From Streptomyces sp. NBC_01445 (GTDB lineage Bacteria > Actinomycetota > Actinomycetes > Streptomycetales > Streptomycetaceae), in NCBI RefSeq assembly GCF_035918235.1, contig NZ_CP109485.1:2852001-2916000 (forward strand): a DNA stretch of 64,000 nt, given 5' to 3'. The translations under genes were made by a program, and so were the position numbers. The notes beneath the pieces were generated by a model. It was given only the letters and a program-made list of their open reading frames with translations. It did not search any database and was not told the DNA's origin. Numbering within the stretch: position 1 is the stretch's first letter; each line of letters begins with the position of its first letter. Of the stretch, positions 57,686-64,000 are shown in pieces.

Positions 57686-58342
57686 ATGCCCCACAGCCAA
57701 ACCTCTGCACCACGCGACGGCGTCCTGGGTGGACGCATTGCGCGCGGAGCATCGCCGTGGCTCCTGCCGACCGTCGCCACAGCCGCCCTGAGCCTGGCCC
57801 GTTCGCGTCGCTCCAAGAAGGCCGCCGCAGTAGCCGTACCCGCCACCGCTCTGGCGGCCGGCATGCTGTGGTTCTTCCGCGACCCCGAGCGTGAGATCGC
57901 CCCCGGCCGGGTCATCTCCCCGGCCGACGGCGTGGTGCAGAGCATCATGCCGTGGAAGGACGGGCGGACCCGGGTCGCGATCTTCATGAGCCCGCTGAAC
58001 GTCCACGTCAACCGCGCGCCGCTGGCGGGCACGGTGACGTCCGTGGAGCACATCCCCGGCGGGTTCGTCCCGGCGTTCAACAAGGAGAGCGAGAACAACG
58101 AGCGCGTTGTCTGGCACTTCGACACCGAGCTCGGCGACATCGAGATGGTGCAGATCGCCGGTGCGGTCGCCCGCCGGATCGTCCCGTACGTCCCGCAGGG
58201 CACCAAGCTCGAGCAGGGCGAGCGCATCGGTCTGATCCGCTTCGGGTCGCGCGTCGACATCTACCTCCCCGAGGGTGTCGAGGTCGCACTCGAGGTCGGC
58301 CAGAAGACCGTGGCTGGGGTGACTCGCATTGACCGTGACTGA
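57686..58342 (+). CDS. psd: Phosphatidylserine decarboxylase
   Basis: A 218-aa pyruvoyl-dependent membrane enzyme that forms phosphatidylethanolamine. A hydrophobic region (about 48-63) anchors it near the membrane. The conserved parts are WFFRDPER, VISPADGVVQS (Asp81), FMSPLNVHVNRAP (His107) and the self-cleavage site Gly187-Ser188 in RFGSRVD, which gives the alpha chain with its pyruvoyl group. It is the short actinobacterial type. The gene overlaps pssA by 14 bp. A weak promoter (TTGCCC near 57595) may lie between it and the preceding operon. Confidence 0.95.
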   Translation: MPHSQTSAPRDGVLGGRIARGASPWLLPTVATAALSLARSRRSKKAAAVAVPATALAAGMLWFFRDPEREIAPGRVISPADGVVQSIMPWKDGRTRVAIFMSPLNVHVNRAPLAGTVTSVEHIPGGFVPAFNKESENNERVVWHFDTELGDIEMVQIAGAVARRIVPYVPQGTKLEQGERIGLIRFGSRVDIYLPEGVEVALEVGQKTVAGVTRIDRD

Positions 58343-59183
58343 TCCAGAGACGCAGGCCGGGTGGGTGCCCGAGGCCGAGGAGGCGGACGAAGCGGAGGAA
58401 ATGCCGCTTTCACTGCGCCTGTCGATAGCGGACACCCTCACGCTCGGTAACGCCACGTGCGGCTTCATGGCGGTGTACTTCACCACCACCGGCATCCTGA
58501 TCCCGCACCTCCAGGGCAGCCAGGAGTCGGGCATGGCCCGGCACAGCGCGGCCACGGCCGTGATCCTGATGCTGGCCGCGGCGATCTTCGACCTGTTCGA
58601 CGGCCTGGTGGCGCGCAAGCTCCGCTCGTCGCCGATGGGCGCCGAGCTGGACAACCTCTCGGACCTCATCAGCTTCGGCCTCGCACCCGCGTACTTCGTC
58701 CTCGTGTACGGCATGGTCGCGGACGACGCGCATCAGCGGGTGGCGGCGGTGGGCGCCATCGTGGTGCTCCTGGCCGTCGTGCTCAGGCTCGCGAGATTCT
58801 CGTGCGTGACGGTGAAGGACGGCACCTTCCAGGGCATGCCGAGCCCCTTCGGGGCGCTCACGGTCGTGTCGATCGTGCTCCTCGAGCTGCCGTTCGTGGC
58901 CACGGTCCTCGCGATCATCGGTACGGCCTGGCTGATGGTGAGCCGTGTCGAGTACCCGAAGCCGCGCGGTCCGCTTGCGGTCGCGATGCTGGGGTGGATC
59001 GTGGCGGCGATGGGGCTCCTGGCGGCCTGGGCGTTCGACGCCCCCGGCGGCCAGCTGCTGCTCCAGACCGGCTGCGCGCTCCAGCTGGTCCTCGGCGCCG
59101 TGATCCCGCTGTTCGCGACGGCCCGGAGGGTGAACAACTTCCGGGACAACCGCCGCGAGGCACGCGCCGCGCAGCTGCCGTAA
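58329..59183 (+). CDS. pssA: CDP-diacylglycerol-serine O-phosphatidyltransferase
   Basis: A 284-aa integral membrane enzyme that makes phosphatidylserine from CDP-diacylglycerol and serine. The CDP-alcohol phosphotransferase motif is complete: Asp91-Gly92-x2-Ala95-Arg96-x7-Gly104-x3-Asp108-x3-Asp112 (DGLVARKLRSSPMGAELDNL). About eight membrane segments follow. The start is a TTG at 58329, with GGGGTG six nt upstream. A GTG at 58335 is an alternative. It is coupled to psd, so both steps of phosphatidylethanolamine synthesis are in one operon. Confidence 0.95.
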   Translation: MTVTDPETQAGWVPEAEEADEAEEMPLSLRLSIADTLTLGNATCGFMAVYFTTTGILIPHLQGSQESGMARHSAATAVILMLAAAIFDLFDGLVARKLRSSPMGAELDNLSDLISFGLAPAYFVLVYGMVADDAHQRVAAVGAIVVLLAVVLRLARFSCVTVKDGTFQGMPSPFGALTVVSIVLLELPFVATVLAIIGTAWLMVSRVEYPKPRGPLAVAMLGWIVAAMGLLAAWAFDAPGGQLLLQTGCALQLVLGAVIPLFATARRVNNFRDNRREARAAQLP

Positions 59184-59195
59184 CCCGTACCCGTA

Positions 59196-59239
59196 CAGCC
59201 GAAGGGCCCCGAACCGCTTGGTTCGGGGCCCTTCGGCTG
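59196..59239. terminator. Strong 20-bp bidirectional terminator
   Basis: The arms 59196-59215 and 59220-59239 are perfectly complementary around the loop GCTT. It closes the psd-pssA operon and the convergent alcohol-dehydrogenase remnant. Confidence 0.9.
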
Positions 59240-59241
59240 TC

Positions 59242-59865
59242 TCAGGGAGCGGGGTGCAGGCCGGTGCCGGGCAGGCCCGGGCGTACCAGGACCTTCACGT
59301 GGTCGTCCGGCTGCCGGAGCGTGTCCAGGGCCGCGGACACGCCGCCGAGGCCCACCCGGCCCGTCACGAGCGCGACCGCGTCGATCGTGCCGTCCGCGAT
59401 GCGGTCCAAGGTCCTGCCGAACTCCTCCGGCGGGTACGCCATGCACATGGTTACGGTGATGTCCTTGTAGAGGCCGACGACGGGGGTGAAGACGTCCTCC
59501 GTCATGCAGGCCCCGATCAGGAGCACCCGCGTCTGACGCGGCGCCCTGTGCAGGATCTCGTTGAACATGCCGGCCCGGCCCGAGCACTCCAGGACCGTGA
59601 GCGGCGTGTCCGCGGGCGCGGCCGCCCGCCAGGCGTCGAAGGGGTCCTGTGCGGCCGGGTCGACGCACACGTGCGCTCCGAAGCGCTCGGCGAGAGCACG
59701 CCGCCTCGGGGACGGCTCCGATACGACGACGGGCGCCACGCCCCGCTCCACGAGCGCGGCGACGGCTCCGAGGCCGATCGGCCCCGCCCCGATGACGACG
59801 GCCCCGGAGCCGGGCTCGGGCGCGGCCCGCGCGACGTTCCCGAAGCCCACGGCGAGCGGCTCGGT
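59242..59865 (-). pseudogene. 5'-truncated zinc-type alcohol dehydrogenase
   Basis: Only the NAD-binding half of an MDR alcohol dehydrogenase remains. The frame begins TEPLAVGFGNVARA, a sequence normally found about 150 residues into the protein, and continues with VVIGAGPIGLGAVAALVERG and the rest to a normal end. The whole zinc-binding catalytic domain is missing. A GTG at 59850 could start a fragment of 202 aa. At the other side of 59862-59868 the sequence switches to a PaaX-like gene on the opposite strand. Confidence 0.85.
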
Positions 59866-60218
59866 TCGCGCTGTGGCTGACGTCGCACACCCCGGACCAC
59901 GCGCGGCTCATCGAGCGAGCCTGGAACCTGGCCGCGGTCCGGGAGAGCCATGAGCGGTTCGCGGAGCGCTTCGGTGACCTCCGCGCGGCAGAAAACGCGT
60001 CCGGCGACGCGGCGGCTTTCGTGGCCAGGACCCGGCTGGTGCACGCCTGGCGCGGGACGTTCGAGCGGGATCCGCGGCTTCCGGGCGCGCTGCTGCCGGA
60101 CGACTGGCCGGGCCGCGCAGCGACCCGGCTGTTCGTCGACGCGTGGCGGGCGCTGCGGGAGCCCGCCGACCGCTACTGGCGCGGCCTCACCGGGGATCAG
60201 GCCACAGGCGGTGTGTAG
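59862..60218 (+). pseudogene. 5'-truncated PaaX-type transcriptional regulator
   Basis: The open frame from RFALWLTSHTPD to the stop codon encodes about 118 residues that match the C-terminal domain of PaaX-like regulators (AWNLAAVRESHERFAERFGDL, VHAWRGTFERDPRLPGALLPDDWPGRAATRLFVDAWRAL). The N-terminal helix-turn-helix is absent and there is no start codon with a ribosome site. It is a remnant. It overlaps the end of the following ABC-transporter gene by 22 bp on the opposite strand. Confidence 0.8.
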
Positions 60219-61480
60219 CCCTTGGCGACCTCCGACTCCTGCGCCTCGCGTACGACCTTCATCCCGCCGGTCACCGACTTGTCGGGCTGAAGGATCACCG
60301 ACTGGTTCGAGGAGGGGGCCTTCGGGTCGCTGAAGTTCTGGGTGACGCCGAAGCCGTTGTCGAAGGCGTCGATCGTCAGGAGCGCCTTGTCGACGCCTTC
60401 GCGGGTGAGGTCCTTGCTCGCGCAGGCCTTCTTCAGGGCGTCACCGAAGACGGAGGCCGCGGTCCAGCCGGCCACGACGCCGTTGTCGAGGGAGTCCTTC
60501 GGATAGGCCGCCTTGTAGTCCGCGACCAGCTTCTGCGCCTTGGGTGTCTCGGCGCCGATGGGCAGGGACGGGGACGCGACGTAGTAGTTCTTCATCAGCG
60601 CGGGACCCGCCTGGGTCGCGAGGAGCTGCGGGGCGAAGGCGGAGTTGTTGCCGATGACGGGCACGTCGAAGCCGCCGGCCGCGGCGACCCCGACGAGGGA
60701 GGCCGCCTGGCGCGGGCCCGCACTGATCACGATGCCCTTCACGCCTGCCTTCTTCAGGGCGGCGACCTGTGCCGTCATGTCGTTGTCCGTCGGCTTGATC
60801 TTCTGCTCGACGACGGTCAGGCCGGACTTCCCCGCCATGTAGCGGGAGCCCTTGAGCGCGCTCTCGCCGTAATCGCCCTCGAAGTAGACGTGCCCGAGCT
60901 TGTCGCCCTTCTTGAGGCCCTTCTCCTTCATCAGGAAGTCGATCGCGTTGATCGTCTCCAGGTCGTACGTGGAGCCGATGACACGCACGTACGGGCTGCC
61001 GAGCAGGCTCGCCGACCAGGCCTGCGGCAGGACGAGGCCCTTGTCCTGGCCGTCGATGCGCTGCTTGACCGCGGCGACGAACGGCGAGCCGATGAACTGG
61101 GTGAAGCCGAGCACCTTCGGGGCCAGTTCGGTGTATCCGGCGACGGCCTTCTGCGGGTCGTAGCCGTGGTCGCGGACGGTGAGGGACAGCTTGTAGCCGC
61201 AGATGCCGCCGGCCGCGTTCGTCTGCTTCACGTACAGCTGCTGCGCCTGGGTGACGCTCTTGCCGAGGGTGGCGTAGACGCCCGTCATGTCGGTGAGGGC
61301 GCCGAGCGTGATCGTTTTCCCGGAGATGCCCTCTCCGGTCCTGACGCCGCCCGCGCCCGCCTTGCCGCCCTTGTCGCCGTCACCTCCGGTGTCCTTCGCC
61401 TTGGAGCTGCACGCGGTGAGTGCGAGCAGGGTGGCGGCCGCCAGCGCGGCGGCCCTGAGGGTGGTTGCGCGGGACGTCAT
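60197..61480 (-). CDS. Branched-chain amino-acid-type ABC transporter, substrate-binding lipoprotein
   Basis: A 427-aa periplasmic-binding-protein-like lipoprotein of the LivJ/Peripla_BP_6 family. The lipobox LTAC (Cys24) follows a hydrophobic signal. A Gly/Lys/Asp-rich linker leads to ITLGALTDMTGVYATLGKSVTQAQQLYVKQTN, then DHGYDPQKAVAGYTEL, GHVYFEGDYGESALKG and PVIGNNSAFAPQLL. It should capture branched-chain amino acids or amides outside the membrane. The gene overlaps the permease gene by 4 bp. Confidence 0.93.
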   Translation of the reverse strand: MTSRATTLRAAALAAATLLALTACSSKAKDTGGDGDKGGKAGAGGVRTGEGISGKTITLGALTDMTGVYATLGKSVTQAQQLYVKQTNAAGGICGYKLSLTVRDHGYDPQKAVAGYTELAPKVLGFTQFIGSPFVAAVKQRIDGQDKGLVLPQAWSASLLGSPYVRVIGSTYDLETINAIDFLMKEKGLKKGDKLGHVYFEGDYGESALKGSRYMAGKSGLTVVEQKIKPTDNDMTAQVAALKKAGVKGIVISAGPRQAASLVGVAAAGGFDVPVIGNNSAFAPQLLATQAGPALMKNYYVASPSLPIGAETPKAQKLVADYKAAYPKDSLDNGVVAGWTAASVFGDALKKACASKDLTREGVDKALLTIDAFDNGFGVTQNFSDPKAPSSNQSVILQPDKSVTGGMKVVREAQESEVAKGYTPPVA

Positions 61481-62595
61481 GTGTCCTCCTGGGGAGTTGG
61501 CCTGCCGTGCCGGGCGGTGATCCTCACCAGGCCGCCGGGCAGGAAGAGCACCACCGCCACGACGGCGGCGCCGTAGAGGTACCGGGCCGCCTCGCCCGGT
61601 GCGATCCCGCCGGTCCCCGGCGCGGAGACGAGCGGGAGCAGATCGCTGTAGCGCGTGAGGATCTGGGGCAGCAGCGAGACGAAGGCCGCGCCGATGACGG
61701 CGCCCGACACCGAGCCGAGCCCGCCGATGACGATCATGGCGAGGTAGTCGAGGGACAGCGTCATGCCGAAGTACTCGGGCACGGTCCGCTGGAAGACGAG
61801 CGCGAGGAGCACCCCGGCGAGGCCCGCGTACATCGACGACAGGACGAAGACCGACGCGCGGTAGCGGGCGACGGGCACACCGATGACCCCGGCGGCGACG
61901 CGGTGGTCGCGGATCGCGTTCATGGCGCGTCCCGGGCGGCCGCGCAGCACGCCGCGCGCGAAGAGTCCGCCGGCCAGGAGCAGTACGAGCCCCAAGTACC
62001 AGAGTTTCTCCGCGGACCCGAACGGCACGGCGGCGACGACGAGTTCACGGTCGTCGAAGGTGAGCCCGAACAGGTGCAGGGGCGGTACGTCGCGTCCGTT
62101 GAAGCCGCCCGTCAGGTCGCGGGCGTTGAAGAGCACGTGCTGGCCGATGAAGATCAGGGCGAGGGTGGCGATGCCGAGGTAGGCGCCGCGCAGACGGCCC
62201 GCGATGGGGCTGAAGACGCCGCCCGCGACCCCGGCGACGAGGACCGCGAGGACGGCCGCGAGCCAGGTCGGCAGCCCGAGCCCGGTCAGGCCGTCGGCTC
62301 CGTCACCGTCTCCGGCGAACACGCAGTACCCGTACGCCCCCACGGCCAGGAAGAACGCGTGGCCCATGGAGAGCTGGCCGGTCGCGCCGGTGAGGAGGTT
62401 GAGGCCGGTCGCGCCGATCGCGGCCGCCATCGCGAACAGGCCCGCCTGGAGCCAGAACCGGTCGACGTAGAAGGGCAGGGCGAGCAGGAGGACCGCCCCC
62501 GCGGCCCACACGTAGGTGCGGCGGCGGGCCAGGAACGCGGGCCGGCGGACGGACCTGCGCGCGGGCTGCTCGGTGCGGGTGACGGCCTCAGACAC
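61477..62595 (-). CDS. livM: LivM-type ABC transporter permease
   Basis: A 372-aa membrane permease of the LivM family, with ten or so hydrophobic segments and the conserved FLAVGAYGYCVFAGDGDG-like N-terminal region, GAYLGIATLALIFI, MNAIRDHRVAAGVIGVPVARYRASVFVLSSMYAGLAGVLLAL (the EAA-type cytoplasmic loop) and VIGGLGSVSGAVIGAAFVSLLPQIL. It forms the channel with LivH. The start overlaps the stop of livH by 8 bp, and its stop overlaps the binding-protein start. Confidence 0.93.
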   Translation of the reverse strand: MSEAVTRTEQPARRSVRRPAFLARRRTYVWAAGAVLLLALPFYVDRFWLQAGLFAMAAAIGATGLNLLTGATGQLSMGHAFFLAVGAYGYCVFAGDGDGADGLTGLGLPTWLAAVLAVLVAGVAGGVFSPIAGRLRGAYLGIATLALIFIGQHVLFNARDLTGGFNGRDVPPLHLFGLTFDDRELVVAAVPFGSAEKLWYLGLVLLLAGGLFARGVLRGRPGRAMNAIRDHRVAAGVIGVPVARYRASVFVLSSMYAGLAGVLLALVFQRTVPEYFGMTLSLDYLAMIVIGGLGSVSGAVIGAAFVSLLPQILTRYSDLLPLVSAPGTGGIAPGEAARYLYGAAVVAVVLFLPGGLVRITARHGRPTPQEDT

Positions 62596-63478
62596 GGGCG
62601 GGCTCCTTCGTGCCGAAGAGGCCGGCGGGCCTGATGAGCAGGATGGCGGTCATCACGAGATAGGGCGCGACATCGCCCAGCCCGCGCCCCATGAAGGAGA
62701 GTTCGCTCTGGTAGCCGGTGGCCATGGACTCGGTCACACCCACGAGGAGGCCACCGACCAGTGCGCCGGTGGTGGAGTCGAGGCCGCCGAGTATCGCGGC
62801 GGGGAACGCCTTGAGGGCGGCGAGCGACGTGGCGCGTTCCAGGCCGGGGGTCGGGAAGACGGTGAGGAAGAGCGCGGCCACGGCCGCGAGTCCCCCGGCC
62901 ACGGCCCAGGCGCCGAGCGAGACCCTGCCCAGGCGTACGCCCATCAGCGCGGCGGTCTCCTGGCTCTCGGCGGCGGCGCGCATCACGACGCCCCACGACG
63001 TGTACCGGAACGCCAGCAGGAAGACCGTGATCAGGAGCGCGGCGACCACGAACGCGGCGATCCGCGTGTGGGCGACGGAGACCTGGCCGACGGTGAGCAC
63101 GTCGTCGCCCCACGGGTCGCCGAGGGAGAGGACGTCGGTGCCGAGGCGGCGCGTCAGCTCCGTGGTGAGCAGGATGTCGACGCCGATGGTGACGATGGCG
63201 AGGACGGCGTGGTCGGAGCCCCGGTAGCGGCGCATCACGAGGAACTCCACCGCGGCGCCCACGACGGCGGCGCCCGCGATCCCGGCGAGCAGCGCGGGCC
63301 AGAACCCGAGGCTCTCGTGCAGCGACGCGGTGATGTATCCGCCGGCGAGGAGCAGCGAGGCGTGCGCGAAGTTCACCACTTCGGTGGCGCGGAAGATGAC
63401 GACGAAGCCGAGGGCGATCAGGGCGTAGACGGCTCCCAACGAGACACCGTTGAGGAGGAGTTCGACGAAGGTGCTCAC
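62588..63478 (-). CDS. livH: LivH-type ABC transporter permease
   Basis: A 296-aa permease of the LivH family: LLNGVSLGAVYALIALGFVVIFRATEVVNFAHASLLLAGGY at the start, VMRAAAESQETAALMGVRLGRVSLGAWAVAGGLAAVAALF as the cytoplasmic coupling loop and KAFPAAILGGLDSTTGALVGGLLVGVTESM. It pairs with LivM. The GTG at 63478 overlaps the end of the ATP-binding gene (63475-63478). Confidence 0.93.
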   Translation of the reverse strand: MSTFVELLLNGVSLGAVYALIALGFVVIFRATEVVNFAHASLLLAGGYITASLHESLGFWPALLAGIAGAAVVGAAVEFLVMRRYRGSDHAVLAIVTIGVDILLTTELTRRLGTDVLSLGDPWGDDVLTVGQVSVAHTRIAAFVVAALLITVFLLAFRYTSWGVVMRAAAESQETAALMGVRLGRVSLGAWAVAGGLAAVAALFLTVFPTPGLERATSLAALKAFPAAILGGLDSTTGALVGGLLVGVTESMATGYQSELSFMGRGLGDVAPYLVMTAILLIRPAGLFGTKEPARV

Positions 63479-64000
63479 GACGCGGTTCCCTCTCCCAGGT
63501 AGGCACGGACGACGGCGGGGTCGTTCTGTACGTCGTCCGGGGTGCCGTCGGCGATGAGCCGGCCGAAGTCGAGCACGGTCACGGCGTCGGCGAGCCGCAT
63601 CACCACCCCCATGTCGTGTTCCACCAGGACGATCGAGATGCCGAGGCTGTCGCGGACCCCGGCGATGACACCGGCGGTACGGGCGCGCTCCCGCGCGGTC
63701 ATCCCGGCGACGGGCTCGTCGAGCAGCAGGAGGCGCGGCTCCATGCACAGGGCGCGGGCCAGTTCGGCGAGCTTCTGCTGCCCGTACGGCAATGAGCCTG
63801 CGGGGCTGGCGAGTTGGTGCTCGATGCCGACGAACGCGGCGATCTCTCTGACGCGTTCGCGGTGCCTGCGCTCCTCGCGGGCGGCGGCGGGCAGCCGCAG
63901 GCCGGCGGCCAGGAACCCGGCGCTGGTCAGCCGGTGCCGGCCTAGCATCAGGCAGTCCTCGACGGTGTCGCGGGGCGGCAGCGCGAGGTTCTGGAAGATC
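63475..64000 (-). CDS. livG: LivG-type ABC transporter ATP-binding protein (partial)
   Basis: Only the C-terminal part is in the window. The frame enters at the right edge with a sequence including IFQNLALPPRDTVEDCLMLGRHRL, then AGSLPYGQQKLAELARAL (signature), LLLLDEPVAGM (Walker B), VLVEHDMGVVMRLADAVTVLDFGRLIADGTPDDVQNDPAVVRAYLG. These are typical of LivG. The Walker A motif lies beyond the window. The gene order livG-livH-livM-binding protein is expected, and a livF homologue probably lies outside. Confidence 0.9.
   Translation of the reverse strand, partial: IFQNLALPPRDTVEDCLMLGRHRLTSAGFLAAGLRLPAAAREERRHRERVREIAAFVGIEHQLASPAGSLPYGQQKLAELARALCMEPRLLLLDEPVAGMTARERARTAGVIAGVRDSLGISIVLVEHDMGVVMRLADAVTVLDFGRLIADGTPDDVQNDPAVVRAYLGEGTAS

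Overview
The window reads as a chromosomal segment of a Streptomyces-type actinomycete. It is GC-rich, with strong G/C at third codon positions, many GTG starts, several apparently leaderless genes, TetR, GntR, XRE and WYL regulators, a SpoIIE-type phosphatase and LCP wall proteins. Almost all of it codes. I found no rRNA, no convincing tRNA, no CRISPR array, no prophage, no insertion sequence and no polyketide or peptide synthetase cluster. Coordinates come from reading the sequence, and family names come from motif recognition without database searches.

Region 1 (1-15.8 kb) holds metabolic and regulatory genes: two aldo/keto reductases, a WYL regulator with a perfect operator facing a small two-gene operon, a methyltransferase, a pterin carbinolamine dehydratase, two XRE regulators (MmyB-like and DUF5753 type), OsmC, an amino-acid permease, a membrane-anchored alkaline-phosphatase-like protein, two metallo-hydrolases, a DedA protein and an aminotransferase-fold protein that has lost its PLP lysine. 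Region 2 (15.8-26.9 kb) holds an ABC-F protein, a PAP2-lipid kinase fusion, a methyltransferase, a VOC protein, a GntR regulator linked by matching operator sites to a two-amidohydrolase operon, a DUF5107 protein, a GNAT enzyme and a frameshifted LapA-like gene.

Region 3 (27-34.2 kb) is rich in hydrolases: a secreted CocE-type hydrolase, then M55 D-aminopeptidase, M20 peptidase, S9 peptidase and S66 LD-carboxypeptidase, mostly overlapping or closely spaced. They look like a peptide or murein-peptide salvage unit. Region 4 (34.2-47.6 kb) has TatA, an LCP protein and a GlsB/YeaQ protein (the two small membrane-protein genes share a 15-bp promoter element at the same distance), a GNAT-like protein, a methyltransferase, a SpoIIE phosphatase, an MFS transporter with three C-terminal beta-sandwich domains, an SRPBCC protein, a radical SAM protein behind a LexA box, a secreted S33 peptidase, a GNAT enzyme and a HEAT-repeat protein.

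Region 5 (47.9-59.2 kb) is an ethylmalonyl-CoA pathway cluster: tandem 3-hydroxyacyl-CoA dehydrogenase, TetR regulator, crotonyl-CoA carboxylase/reductase, ethylmalonyl-CoA mutase, malyl-CoA lyase-like enzyme, MaoC hydratase and acyl-CoA dehydrogenase. It is followed by phosphatidylserine decarboxylase and synthase and a 20-bp terminator. The ccr promoter carries a palindrome between -35 and -10, and its leader of about 230 nt can fold into a multi-helix structure. I regard this as the most interesting unexplained element in the window. Region 6 (59.2-64 kb) starts with a deletion scar where an alcohol dehydrogenase and a PaaX-type regulator, originally head to head, have both lost their 5' ends. 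It ends with a Liv-type branched-chain amino-acid ABC transporter operon running off the window.
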